From contig CAYJXJ010000019.1 of assembly GCA_964374095.1 (NCBI GenBank), forward strand, positions 1 to 38,989: DNA of 38,989 nucleotides, read 5' to 3'. The stretch comes from CAYJXJ01 sp964374095 (GTDB taxonomy: Bacteria; Elusimicrobiota; Elusimicrobia; UBA1565; UBA9628). The notes below the pieces were generated by a model, which saw only the letters and a list, made by a program, of their open reading frames with translations, searched no databases and was not told where the DNA came from. Below, one piece after another: positions 1 to 8,218 of this stretch. How positions within the stretch are numbered: position 1 is the stretch's first letter; each line of letters begins with the position of its first letter. The position numbers and the translations under genes are program-made.

Positions 1-1922
1 GTGGGGATGTGCAGCTCGTATCCCAGCTCCCCGACGTAGGTCACCCGGAGGGCCAGGACGGGGGCGTAGCCGAGGGTGAGTTCGCGGCACGTCATGTACG
101 GAAAGGCGGCGTTCGAGACGTCTTGCCCCGCCGCCCGCTGCAGGAGTTCGCGGGACTTGGGTCCCGCCAGGTTGATCACCGCGCGCGAGGAGGTGACGGC
201 CGAGGCCGCGGCGTGCGAGTCTCGCGGGATGTTCTTGCGGATCCAGGCCAGGTCGTGGATCGTAAATCCCGTGCCGGTCACGATGTAGAATTCCTCGTCG
301 CCGACGCGGGCGACGGTCAGGTCGCATTCGATCCCGCCCTTCTGGTTGCACATCTGGGTGTAGGTCAAGGATCCCACGGGTTTGTCGAGTTGGTTGGCGG
401 CCAGCCGCTGGAGCGCCTGCAACGCGTCCCGGCCCCGGACTTCGAACTTGCTGAAAGGCGTCTGGTCAAAGAGGGCCACGCGCTCGCGAGCCGCTTGGTG
501 CTCAGCGGCGACGTAGGGGAAGTAATTCGGGCGCCCCCACCCCGGGATTTCGACGGGCTTGACGCCTTTGGGCGCGAACCAGTTGGCGCGCTCCCAGCCG
601 AGCTTGGCCGTGTAGCAGGCCCCATGACGCTGGAGCTCCTCGTAGAGGGGGCTTCGCCGCAAATGCCGGGCGGTGTGGTATTCATCATCGGGCCAAGCGA
701 TCGCGTAGTGCTTGCCGTAGGCTTCCAGAGTGCGGTCGAGCAGGAACTTGGGGGCCTTGTGGTATTGGCTGAAGCGCCGGATGTCCACCGCCCACAGGTC
801 GAGGGAGGGCTCCCCATGGACGATCCACTCGGCCGTCATGCGCCCGACCCCGCCCCCGGCCGCGATCCCGTGGGCGTTGAAGCCGGCGGCGACGAAGTAA
901 CCTCGGACCTCCGGGGCCGCGCCCATGAGGAAGGTCCCATCGGGAGTAAAGGCCTCGGGGCCGTTGATCAGGGACTTGATGCCGACGCTTTCCATGACGG
1001 GCACGCGCTTGAAGGCAAGCTCGGCGAGCTGCTCAAAATGATCCCAGTTGGGCTCCAGGAGCTTGCCGTTGAAGTCGCGGGGGATGCCGTTGGCCGCCCA
1101 GGGGATGGGGTTGTGCTCGTAGCCTCCCATGACCAGGGCCCCAACCTCCTCCTTAAAATACACCAGGTTGTCGGGGTCCCGCATGGTGGGGAGTCCCTTG
1201 GGGAGATCCGGTATGGGTTCGGTGATGAGGTATTGGTGCTCGACGGACTGCACCGGGACGTTGACCCCGGCCATCCTTCCGATTTCCCGCGCCCACTGCC
1301 CCGCGGCGTTGACCGCGACCTCGCAGGCAATGCGCCCTTTGTCCGTGAGCACGGCCGCGACGGCGCCCGAGACGAGCTCAAAGCCCGTCACGTTGACGTT
1401 TTCAAAAAAACGCGCCCCGCGCGCTTGGGCGCCCTTGGCCAGGGCGCGGGTGACGCTCGAGGGGTCCACCTGGCCGTCGGTCGGCAGAAAGACCGCGCCC
1501 ACGATCCCGTCGGGCTTCATGATGGGGTAGAGCCGCATGGCCTCGGCCGGGCTCAGCAGGTCGCAGGGAATGCCGAAACTCCGCGCCGTGGTCGCCTGGC
1601 GCTTGAGCTCCATCCAGCGGTCCCGGGAGGAGGCGAGCTTCAGCCCGCCGACGGCTTTCCACTCGGTCGACTGCCCGGTCAGCTTCTCAAGTGCGGCGTA
1701 AAGCTCGACGCTGTGGCCGAGCATGCGGGTGACGTTGGCCGAGGAGCGCAGTTGGCCGACGAGACCGGCCGCGTGGAAGGTCGAGCCGCTGGTCAGTTGG
1801 GAGCGCTCCAGGACGATCACGTCCGTCCAGCCCAACTCGGCCAGGTGATAGGCGACGCTGCAGCCGACGATGCCGCCGCCCACGATCACGACGCGGGCCT
1901 GGTCCGGGAGGCGCTCGCTCAT
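1..1922 (-). CDS. FAD-dependent dimethylglycine/sarcosine dehydrogenase-like protein with GcvT domain, 3' end beyond window
   Basis: The gene reads leftward from ATG at 1922 and stays open to the window edge (about 640 codons), so the C-terminus is missing. Residues 11-31 hold the Rossmann signature VVIVGGGIVG and a DAO-type FAD domain follows. The sequence SGSTFHAAGL places His50 where dimethylglycine and sarcosine dehydrogenases attach FAD covalently. After about residue 400 the protein becomes aminomethyltransferase-like (FDQTPFSKFEV, then LGYELHIP at the edge), the folate-binding GcvT part. Family members oxidatively demethylate N-methylglycines, pass the one-carbon unit to tetrahydrofolate and often pass electrons to ETF; an etfBA pair lies at the other end of the window. 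The exact substrate cannot be read from sequence. A -10-like TAGCAT ends 9 nt before the ATG and no Shine-Dalgarno sequence is visible. Confidence 0.9.
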   Translation of the reverse strand, partial: MSERLPDQARVVIVGGGIVGCSVAYHLAELGWTDVIVLERSQLTSGSTFHAAGLVGQLRSSANVTRMLGHSVELYAALEKLTGQSTEWKAVGGLKLASSRDRWMELKRQATTARSFGIPCDLLSPAEAMRLYPIMKPDGIVGAVFLPTDGQVDPSSVTRALAKGAQARGARFFENVNVTGFELVSGAVAAVLTDKGRIACEVAVNAAGQWAREIGRMAGVNVPVQSVEHQYLITEPIPDLPKGLPTMRDPDNLVYFKEEVGALVMGGYEHNPIPWAANGIPRDFNGKLLEPNWDHFEQLAELAFKRVPVMESVGIKSLINGPEAFTPDGTFLMGAAPEVRGYFVAAGFNAHGIAAGGGVGRMTAEWIVHGEPSLDLWAVDIRRFSQYHKAPKFLLDRTLEAYGKHYAIAWPDDEYHTARHLRRSPLYEELQRHGACYTAKLGWERANWFAPKGVKPVEIPGWGRPNYFPYVAAEHQAARERVALFDQTPFSKFEVRGRDALQALQRLAANQLDKPVGSLTYTQMCNQKGGIECDLTVARVGDEEFYIVTGTGFTIHDLAWIRKNIPRDSHAAASAVTSSRAVINLAGPKSRELLQRAAGQDVSNAAFPYMTCRELTLGYAPVLALRVTYVGELGYELHIP

Positions 1923-1931
1923 TTTAGGGAG

Positions 1932-1937
1932 ATGCTA
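1932..1937 (-). promoter_or_regulatory. -10-like box of the FAD dehydrogenase gene
   Basis: On the minus strand TAGCAT, preceded by TTTG, ends 9 nt before the ATG at 1922. No good -35 box was found. The spacing fits a near-leaderless transcript, as for other leading genes in this window. Confidence 0.35.
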
Positions 1938-2171
1938 CAAAATTGACGCCGCCGAGCTGTCGGGAAGGCGCCTCGTGAACCCCTCGAAGGACGGCAATGG
2001 TACTAAGAGCCTATTTAGGGAAGACGAAGCCAGCCTCCCGAACGTTGACGTGCTTGGTTTTTGCGGCGTTCACCGTCAGTCCCAGCCGTTTCCACATAGG
2101 TCCTTTGGGCGTCCCTACTATGCACTTAAGGCCCATTCCAACCTCAGGCTCCTGGTTGTAAACTAGAAATG

Positions 2172-2915
2172 ATGAAAGGATGCCGGCGGTTGAGCATAGT
2201 CCTCACTTTGGTCTTTTGGTGTTTGGCAGGCTCTGCGCGAGCATCAGACTCGGGCAGCAACCTCTTCGAGTTTTCAGCGGTTGAACTGCTGCGTAAGGCG
2301 CTTGGGACCAGCCAAATGCCAAGCGCAACCAGGACTCTTGCAGGGCCTATGTCGAGCCTTCAAGGCGTCATCGATGCCCATTGCGGGCATTTGCAGCCGC
2401 CGCCCCTACAGACCTCTTGGGATTTTATTGGAACCTATGGCGCTTGTTTGCGCTCTCACGAGCGCCATATCCGCAGTATCTCCCCAGGGAACGCGCTCGG
2501 CCTTTCTATTTCTGTAGAGAGTTCGGCCGATTGGGTTGTTGTTGAGAAAATGCAGGGGATCGTCACGATTCAAGGGGTTAATCAGGGCCAGGGCTGGAAG
2601 GCCACTGTGCAGATCGAGGCTATTCAGGTTTGGTCCCCTCTACCCCCTCCACAACTGGGGCTCCCGCCGCCGCATGATCCGGATCCTCCAGTTCCTCCGG
2701 AACCCAAGCTTGAACCGCCGCGGCAACCCGACTACCCCTATTATCACCCGCCGCGGTGGTACCCTGGCCCGCCGTTCCAGCCCGCTCCCCCGCCGGGCGG
2801 GCAGGAACCTGTTGCGCCGGGCCGGCCGAGGCCGCCCTCCATCCCCGGCCCTATGCCGCCTCTCCCCCTCGATCCTCCCTCGATTCCGCACCCCATGCCG
2901 CCTTTGCCGCTTTAA
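2172..2915 (+). CDS. Exported proline-rich protein of unknown function
   Basis: About 247 residues. The N-terminus (MKGCRRLSIVLTLVFWCLAG...ARA) is a clear Sec signal peptide with likely cleavage after ARA. The middle (about 30-155) is a small domain I do not recognise. The last 85 residues are dominated by proline and end in two copies of a unit reading PPSIPxPMPPLPL, like wall-spanning or protein-binding linkers of envelope proteins. Two adjacent ATGs (2169 and 2172) are possible starts. I prefer 2172 because a -10-like TAAACT (2159-2164) then lies 7 nt upstream, the spacing seen at other leading genes here. It sits alone between a minus-strand dehydrogenase and an XRE regulator. No function is proposed. 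Confidence 0.6.
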   Translation: MKGCRRLSIVLTLVFWCLAGSARASDSGSNLFEFSAVELLRKALGTSQMPSATRTLAGPMSSLQGVIDAHCGHLQPPPLQTSWDFIGTYGACLRSHERHIRSISPGNALGLSISVESSADWVVVEKMQGIVTIQGVNQGQGWKATVQIEAIQVWSPLPPPQLGLPPPHDPDPPVPPEPKLEPPRQPDYPYYHPPRWYPGPPFQPAPPPGGQEPVAPGRPRPPSIPGPMPPLPLDPPSIPHPMPPLPL

Positions 2916-3147
2916 CGGCTTGAGGGCCGCCAGCTTCCTCTTGTAATCCTCCCCGCGCCGTAGGTAGGATTGTCGCGCGCCGTCGGGAACGGGGCAGGCG
3001 TCGATGGCCGCCGAAAGCTCGGCGCTCATGAAGCCCTCCGGGGACTCGATCCAGGCCAGCTCCTCCTCCAGGGCCGCGACCGTGAATCCACCTACCAATC
3101 TTCCCCACACCCAAATTTGACTCCCCCTCCATTATATGATCTACTAT

Positions 3148-3444
3148 ATGAAACGCGATATGGGGGTGCCCATGATGGATCGCACTACTGACGTTCCCGC
3201 CCTCGTTAAAAGGCTGCGCGGCGCCGCAGGAATGACGCAGGAGCAATTTGCCCAAGAGCTGGGGATCACTTTTTCAACGGTGAACTCATGGGAAAACGGA
3301 AGGCGCTTTCCGCAGCCGTTCCTACTAAGACGGCTTGTAGAGCTGGAGAAGGAATGGACAAGCTCAGGCCGGGGCAGGACGGCGGCTAGGGGCATTCCGG
3401 AGCCGGGTCCCCCGCGGGATAACGCTAGAGCCGGGCCGCGATGA
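3148..3444 (+). CDS. Small XRE-family helix-turn-helix regulator
   Basis: The protein is about 98 residues. After a short leader comes a compact HTH_3 domain: ALVKRLRGAAGMTQEQFAQE, then LGITFSTVNSWENGRRFPQP, with the Q..FA....S..T...WE.G pattern of lambda-Cro/XRE DNA-binding helices. The remainder is a disordered Arg/Pro/Gly tail. Starts at 3136, 3148, 3160, 3172 and 3175 are all possible. 3148 has TATGAT ending 7 nt upstream, whereas the later ones are closer to the domain boundary. The stop overlaps the ATG of the following IS91 transposase fragment by 4 nt. The arrangement may be a regulator truncated by, or fused into, the element edge. Its target is unknown. Confidence 0.65.
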   Translation: MKRDMGVPMMDRTTDVPALVKRLRGAAGMTQEQFAQELGITFSTVNSWENGRRFPQPFLLRRLVELEKEWTSSGRGRTAARGIPEPGPPRDNARAGPR

Positions 3445-3713
3445 GAAGTCCCGCCCCCGCGCCCACGCCTGAGGAGCTCGCCGAGTTAAGCCGGAAGCTG
3501 CGGCGGCGGATACTCAAGCGTATGCTGAGGCTCAAGGCCGTGCCGGAAGAAGCCGTTGAGGAGATGCTCGCGCGGCCTCACGGCGGGTTTTCAATCAACG
3601 GCGAGGTCAGAGTCGAGGCCGACGACCGGGCGGGGCTCGAGCGTCTCCTTCGCTACGTGCTGAGGCCCGCGCTCTCAATCAAGCGGCTCTCCTACGGTTG
3701 GCGGGAGGTCTGA
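3441..3713 (+). pseudogene. IS91-family (Y2) transposase fragment, middle part
   Basis: A 90-codon open frame whose second half, from HGGFSINGEVRVEADDRAGL through ERLLRYVLRPALSIKRLSYG, matches a well-known stretch of IS91/IS801-type rolling-circle transposases that follows the catalytic Tyr-His-hydrophobe-His core. The catalytic N-terminal part is absent, so the fragment cannot be active. The frame stops at WREV where intact proteins continue for roughly another 100 residues. A piece resembling the extreme C-terminus of the same family lies at 4913-5191 on the same strand, so the two may be halves of one element interrupted by about 1.2 kb. Confidence 0.6.
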
Positions 3714-3852
3714 GGGTCACGGCGCCCGCGGCGGCAGGAATCCAGCCCAACAGGGCGGGCAGGGGCCGAAGCTCTAGGATCACGCCGGAAGATGGCTCAG
3801 GCCGCGGTGCGTCCGGAGGCTCAGAACGTTGCGACCCCCGATAGACCGCCGC

Positions 3853-4545
3853 TCAACGCGTCGCCCCTCCGGCGCCCCACTCGGCATGCAGCAAGTTTTC
3901 GACGCGCGAGTCCAATTCCGAGATCGCCGCGGCGCCTTCCGTGAGGCGACCCGCGGGATTGCCCACCGCCGCGGCGGCGTTCGGCGGCGCGCCTCCCGGC
4001 GCGGAAGGCGCGCCGCAGCGAAGGTCCAGTTCCAAATGCACCCGTCCATCCGCGAGAGCCGCCATCGGATTTGATTCCGGCCGCAACAGGCCCAGGTTCA
4101 CCAGTTGCAAGAATACCGCCGGCAGGACGAGCTTGAGGGGCCCTTTGACCTTAATAGCGCACGCCCTCTGCTCGGCCCCGATGGCATAACGGTCGATGAA
4201 GGCGATGCAGTCGGTTCCGCCAAGCCGCTGGCAGAGCTCGTCGAAGTTTTCATACTCTTTCATCAATTTATCATGCACGGCGGCAGCCTGCTCGTTGAAG
4301 TGTTTGCCGCAGCGTTCCAGGGCCTGCCTCTCCGCGACCTGCAGGTTGATGGCATCGCCCCAGTCCGGTTGGCCATGGAGCGGATACAGCCCGCCCCCAA
4401 AAGCCGACTTCTTACCCTCCGTCTTATTGACCGCCTCGCACTTTCCGCCGGCGCAGGCGTGGGGGGCCGTGAAGAGCCCGCGCGCGCAAATGCCGGCGGC
4501 GGTTAGGATGATCGTAAGGAGCGCGGCGGTCTTGGATGTGTTCAT
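3853..4545 (-). CDS. Secreted protein of unknown function inside a broken IS91-like element
   Basis: Length 230 residues. The start MNTSKTAALLTIILTAAGIC gives a plausible signal peptide; a C-A-R-G context after the hydrophobic run leaves lipoprotein processing possible but unconvincing. The mature part contains several cysteines (CEAV, RCGKHF, ELCQRL, DCIAF, RACAI, DLRCG), which suggests a disulfide-rich periplasmic protein. An alpha-helical, charged centre follows, then an Ala/Pro/Gly-rich tail. I do not recognise a family. It is antisense to, and lies between, two IS91-like transposase fragments, so it may be passenger DNA or a later insertion. No Shine-Dalgarno or clear promoter is visible upstream of 4545, where the DNA is locally AT-richer (4546-4620). 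Confidence 0.5.
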   Translation of the reverse strand: MNTSKTAALLTIILTAAGICARGLFTAPHACAGGKCEAVNKTEGKKSAFGGGLYPLHGQPDWGDAINLQVAERQALERCGKHFNEQAAAVHDKLMKEYENFDELCQRLGGTDCIAFIDRYAIGAEQRACAIKVKGPLKLVLPAVFLQLVNLGLLRPESNPMAALADGRVHLELDLRCGAPSAPGGAPPNAAAAVGNPAGRLTEGAAAISELDSRVENLLHAEWGAGGATR

Positions 4546-4670
4546 GCTTATTCTTTGGCTGAAAAGAACGGCCCTTGCCGCAAATGATTTCTTTAAGGAT
4601 TATTTGCTGAAATGCGCGCGCTTTTTCCGTCCAGTACTGGCGGCATGACGTTTTCTAAATGCTTTCGACT

Positions 4671-4979
4671 CTATGGCAAACGGAAGGCCTTCAGGTAGCT
4701 GCCGCGGTGCACCGTGACCGGGTTGCTTCTGTTATTGAGCTGCGACCAACGCACGACAAGATTCCCCGGTGTCGAGCCGTTCTCCACGACCCCCTTCAAG
4801 AAAGCCATGGTGTTGGGCGGACCTCCATGATCCTTCTCACAGGTGGCGTTGTAGCTGGTCAGCACGCCCCCGGCTTGGTAGAGGCCGAAGTCGTTTGCGG
4901 CCGCGCCGGTGAACGTCGCGGGAGGAAATTGCCTACGAGGCGCTTGTCTTGGGCATGCCCGCGCCGGGCATCCGCACGG
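4671..4979 (-). pseudogene. 3'-terminal fragment of an unknown gene
   Basis: The minus-strand frame is open from a stop at 4980-4982 down to TAG at 4671. From about 4919 it reads as natural protein (ATFTGAAANDFGLYQAGGV, then SYNATCEKDHGG and VVRWSQLNNRSNPVTVHRG), ending SYLKAFRLP. Only a GTG at 4863-4865 could start it, giving 64 residues, but the protein-like sequence clearly continues upstream of that into the region covered by the antisense IS91-like fragment. The simplest reading is the C-terminus of a larger, possibly secreted, protein whose 5' end was lost at the element boundary near 4920. The family is not recognised. Confidence 0.4.
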
Positions 4980-5191
4980 TTATAGCCGAGGCTGGGAAAG
5001 TTCTGCGCGAAGCGGCGAGCGTGGCGGCCAAATCGTGGGCCGCGTGCCTGCGGAGAGTCTTCGAGGTAGACCCTCTCCTGTGCACATCCTGCAGGGCGGT
5101 GATGGTCCCCGTGGCCATCATTCTGGAGGATCAGGAAATAGAGCGCCTGCTCTCGCACCTGGGGCTTGCCCGCGGAATTTCCCACATGTGA
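4913..5191 (+). pseudogene. IS91-family transposase fragment, C-terminal zinc-ribbon part
   Basis: Open from a TGA at 4910-4912 to TGA at 5191. The segment SWAACLRRVFEVDPLLCTSC, then RAVMVPVAIILEDQEIERLL and SHLGL, matches the C-terminal end of IS91-type transposases, which normally read W..L..R.(F/Y).VDP..C..C...M.IIAF......I..IL.HLG. The first CxxC is present. Together with the piece at 3441-3713 it accounts for two non-adjacent parts of one transposase; the intervening transposase sequence (on the order of 100 residues) is missing and 1.2 kb of other DNA replaces it. It is decayed and not expected to be active. Confidence 0.5.
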
Positions 5192-5483
5192 CTCTGTAGA
5201 CCAAGCCCGCGCGCGGCCCGCCGTCTCTGTGCGGGGGAGAGGACTCGCAGATCGATCCCGCCATTGATGCCTGCGACGGCAGAGACCTACCACCGGCGGT
5301 CGAATAAGCGGCCAACCATGCGCAAAAGCGCGCGAGAGGACCGCAGGATTCTTTCTGCCCGTCATTCATTCAGACCGCTCCGGCAGGGGACATGGCCCCC
5401 GGCAGGGTTTCCACCGCCAAATCCCAGGAATTTGCCGGGGGCCTTTCAGCCCGAGCGCGATCATCCCGGTGGTGCGTGGGCCC
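5192..5483. other. Intergenic stretch with no gene recognised
   Basis: Apart from short shadow frames I see no coding pattern, repeat or RNA gene between the transposase remnant and the promoter of the AbiE-like operon. It is probably the outer flank of the decayed insertion element. Confidence 0.4.
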
Positions 5484-5511
5484 TTGACAGACGAATATTT
5501 TATGATATACT
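5484..5511 (+). promoter_or_regulatory. Sigma-70-type promoter of the AbiE-like operon
   Basis: A consensus -35 TTGACA (5484-5489) and -10 TATACT (5506-5511) are separated by 16 bp. The -10 ends 17 nt before the ATG at 5529, so the leader would be about 10 nt. It is the best-matching promoter in the window, as might be expected of a recently acquired self-regulated module. Confidence 0.8.
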
Positions 5512-5528
5512 ATTAACGAACGGTAACT

Positions 5529-6947
5529 ATGGCATTTAAACTATTCAACTCATTATCCTCGTCCAGCGAGGCAGACCTGGTTCGGTTCTTGCCGCGCCTC
5601 CTTTCCGTGATTCTGCCGCAGATTGAGGTTGTGGATACGCTCCCGGAAGCCAGGTTTGGGTCGATCCAAGTTGACCTGCGGTGCCGAGTGAAAATCGGAG
5701 GAGTCAGAAAGGATCTCATCTTCGAAATCAAGTCCAAAGGCGAGCCAAAGTATCTTCTCAACGCAATCGGCAGTTTGTCCATTGTCGCGAAACAGCGCCC
5801 GGATGCTTACCCCATGGTGTTCGTGCCAAGCCTTACGCGGGAGGGGCGCGCGCTCCTTCGCCAAGCCGAGGTTGGGTATATCACCCTTCGAGGGGAGGTC
5901 TTCCTGAAGTTCGATACGGTCTACATCGACAAGGAGTCTGGAACGGCCGACCTTGAGGAAATGGCCGAGACCAATCTTCAAGCCCTTGAATCGCCCCGAA
6001 GGTCGCGCGACCTCAAGGAACAATACCAAAACATACTGAAGGAAGCCGCGCAGACGCGGAGATCGCGCAAGACCCTCGACTTTCCGTTTAGTGCCAGAGC
6101 CTCGCGGGTAGTCCGCGCGGTGCTGGAAAAGCCGGACATGGGATGGTCCATCGCCACGCTTTCAGCGGAAGCACGGGTGGCGCCCCGGTTGGCGCTCCTG
6201 GTGGTTAACAATCTGGATGCCGGCGGTTATGTAAATAAGGTCCCAGGGAACATCCGGCTTGTTGGGCGCGATGCCTTACTCGACAACTGGAGCGCACTGT
6301 ACCGATTTGAGAAGGCGAACCGGCTGAACTTCTGCTACTCGCTGGCCCCCGACTTTGAGGCCTTCTCGGCCAAGCTCGCGGCTTTGGCCAATGACCTGCG
6401 CGACGAATATCGCCTAACCATGTTTGCGGGAGCATCCTTAGTCGCACCGTACGTGAGGTTCAACACGATTCATCTCTATGTTAGGAGTGGAATCGAGGAT
6501 TGGATGAAGCGCCTCGACCTAGAGCGCGTCGAATCGGGCGCCAATGTCGTCTTGGCGGAGGCATTCGATGCGGGCGTGTTTGATTACGGGCAGACCAAGA
6601 AGGGACTGAGCATCGTTTCTAACACCCAACTCTATTTGGATCTCTTCAATTTGAATGACCGGGCTCGGGCGCAAGCGGAATTTCTTTTCAAGGAAACCCT
6701 TAAGCGCGTTACGCCAGGGAGCCTTGGGGAACGGATCAAATCCGCACGCTTGGCGCGGATGGGTGAGCGCGGAGCAATGACGCAGAGAGGACTAGCAGAC
6801 GTCCTGCAAGTCGCTCCCGAGCGCGTACGGGCTTGGGAGGAGAACGCGGAGCGCCCCACGGATGAACAGTTCCAGCGGCTTGCAAGATGGCTCCGCAAGC
6901 CGCTGGGGTATTTCCTGACGGCGGGAACAGAAGATGCTCGATCCTAG
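5529..6947 (+). CDS. AbiEi-like antitoxin with N-terminal PD-(D/E)xK-like and C-terminal XRE domains
   Basis: 472 residues in three parts. Residues 15-130 look like a restriction-endonuclease-fold domain: Asp49 in IQVDLRCR, then Glu66 and Lys68 in FEIKSKG, after an alpha/beta pattern. Residues about 180-390 resemble AbiEi-type antitoxins: a winged helix (RVVRAVLEKPDMGWSIATLS, then LVVNNLDAGGYV) followed by an alpha/beta region with LYLDLFNLNDRARAQAEFLF. Residues 399-472 are an XRE helix-turn-helix (MTQRGLADVLQVAPERVRAW). The next gene is an AbiEii-like nucleotidyltransferase overlapping by 14 bp, which supports the antitoxin role. It probably represses its own strong promoter through the HTH and winged-helix parts. 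Nuclease activity is not established; the fold could serve only as a scaffold. Function is inferred from architecture and context. Confidence 0.75.
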   Translation: MAFKLFNSLSSSSEADLVRFLPRLLSVILPQIEVVDTLPEARFGSIQVDLRCRVKIGGVRKDLIFEIKSKGEPKYLLNAIGSLSIVAKQRPDAYPMVFVPSLTREGRALLRQAEVGYITLRGEVFLKFDTVYIDKESGTADLEEMAETNLQALESPRRSRDLKEQYQNILKEAAQTRRSRKTLDFPFSARASRVVRAVLEKPDMGWSIATLSAEARVAPRLALLVVNNLDAGGYVNKVPGNIRLVGRDALLDNWSALYRFEKANRLNFCYSLAPDFEAFSAKLAALANDLRDEYRLTMFAGASLVAPYVRFNTIHLYVRSGIEDWMKRLDLERVESGANVVLAEAFDAGVFDYGQTKKGLSIVSNTQLYLDLFNLNDRARAQAEFLFKETLKRVTPGSLGERIKSARLARMGERGAMTQRGLADVLQVAPERVRAWEENAERPTDEQFQRLARWLRKPLGYFLTAGTEDARS

Positions 6948-7812
6948 AACAGTCTCTGATTACAGCAAAGAGGTTACCGCGGCATCGAAGTCCGTCCTGC
7001 TTGAGGTCATGACGGCGGTCGGTGAGTACGGCCCGGCCATCGTCCTGATCGGCGGCTGGACGCCTTACTATCTGCTTCATTCACGCCTAGCGTTCGATGG
7101 GACGGAGCCATTGGAATTCGGTGCCGGGAAATTCCGCCACGTCGGCTCCATCGATATCGATTTGGCCGTGGACCCAACCAAGATCACGGGTGAGGAATAT
7201 TCGACGATCATCAAGCTGTTTGAGAAACGTGGGTACTCCCCGGACAAGGTGATCAAGTTTCGCTGGAATCGCGCGATACCCGGCATTGACGGGCCGATAG
7301 GCGTGGACTTCCTGACTACGAAGCCTCCGCTCGGCCAGGGCCGGGCGCCTCGGCACCGCGAAGTTCAGGCGGACCTTCCGGCTCGGGCTACGGATCACCT
7401 GGAAATGGCTTTCCGCTGGAATGAGCCATTCATTCTTGAAGGCGAGCTTCCCGAGAAGGGCGGCAGAACCCGCGTCGAGATCAAGATCGCCTCGCTTCCG
7501 GCAATTGTCGGGCTCAAGGGGCTCGCGCTTGGCAATCGCTACAAGGAAAAGGACGCCTACGACATCTACGCCCTTTGTCGGCATTACCGCGCCGAGGTCG
7601 CCGAGACTACAGAGATCCTGAAACCGCATGCCGGACTTAGGGGACTCAAGGAAGGCTTGGGGTGCATCCGAGCCAAGTTCGCGACCGGGAAGGACGTCGG
7701 CCCGGCCTGGGTCGCGAAGTTCTTCGATGCCGCGAGCGACAGCGACTCGGACAGAATCATGCGGGATTCATTCTTTACGATGGACCGAGTCTTGAAGGGG
7801 TGCGGTCTCTAG
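6934..7812 (+). CDS. AbiEii-like nucleotidyltransferase toxin
   Basis: 292 residues. The nucleotidyltransferase core is plain: VLIGGWTPYYLL (Gly40-Gly41), then SIDIDLAVD with metal-binding Asp74 and Asp76, a further acidic strand GVDFL (Asp125), and the AbiEii signature ending KEKDAYDIYAL (Lys204/Lys206-Asp207). AbiEii/MenT-type toxins transfer nucleotides to RNA targets such as tRNA acceptor ends, or bind GTP, and block growth or phage production. The start overlaps the antitoxin gene by 14 bp, so the two are co-translated in antitoxin-first order, as is usual for type IV-style AbiE systems. All key residues appear intact, so the toxin may be active. The exact substrate is unknown. Confidence 0.85.
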   Translation: MLDPRTVSDYSKEVTAASKSVLLEVMTAVGEYGPAIVLIGGWTPYYLLHSRLAFDGTEPLEFGAGKFRHVGSIDIDLAVDPTKITGEEYSTIIKLFEKRGYSPDKVIKFRWNRAIPGIDGPIGVDFLTTKPPLGQGRAPRHREVQADLPARATDHLEMAFRWNEPFILEGELPEKGGRTRVEIKIASLPAIVGLKGLALGNRYKEKDAYDIYALCRHYRAEVAETTEILKPHAGLRGLKEGLGCIRAKFATGKDVGPAWVAKFFDAASDSDSDRIMRDSFFTMDRVLKGCGL

Positions 7813-7844
7813 CCGATGCCAAACATCGACGAGCCTAAGAATCC

Positions 7845-8200
7845 ATGACGATCAAGACATCGCGGACGGTCTTCACTGAGGTCCTCGCCTCCGCTGCTCT
7901 ACAACTGAGACGAGAAGCTAAGGGGACGTGTCCTCGGAATCTGCCTCTCGCGCAGCCTGGTCCTGCGGAGCATCGCGCAAGCCCGGCCCGGCTGGGTCAA
8001 GACGACCGAGAACACCCGCTCAGCCTTCCTGGGCCAGGAACGCCTGGATCTCGTCGGTCCGCAACGATCCTGCGTGCTCGCCGCCCTTAGGGGCCTGGGC
8101 AAGTCCTGCTTCTTGAAGCGCCACGGAAAGGCCGCGACCGAGTCCAAGGAGAGCGTCAGCTTCAACGCGGTGCGCCTGACGCCGGTCAAGGAGGACATGA
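7845..8200 (+). pseudogene. Frameshifted N-terminal remnant of an IS4-like transposase
   Basis: The first frame starts MTIKTSRTVFTEVLASAALQ and stays protein-like to about 7920. It then loses sense, while the neighbouring frame continues with RVLGICLSRSLVLRSIAQAR, then PGWVKTTENTRSAFLGQERL and VLAALRGLGKSCFLKR up to about 8130. The pattern (short N-terminal domain, then an arginine-rich helix and ...QERLDL... before the catalytic core) resembles IS4-group transposases as I remember them, but the DDE core is missing. The +1 frame change and truncation mark it as dead. Assignment to IS4 rests on recall of the family and is tentative. Confidence 0.4.
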
Positions 8201-8218
8201 CGCCCTCAACGCAGTCGC

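Noticed and set aside
9..1946. 645-codon open frame on the plus strand
   Set aside because: It is the antisense shadow of the FAD dehydrogenase. The product is low-complexity Gly/Arg/Asp-rich with no domain, while the minus strand gives a full FAD/GcvT protein.
2640..3255. Two overlapping minus-strand frames of 134 and 156 codons near the proline-rich gene
   Set aside because: A short part (about 2907-3110, reading VAALEEELAWIESPEGF and further) looks protein-like and could be a gene fragment. The rest is the arginine-rich shadow of the proline tail, and there is no start signal, so it is not called.
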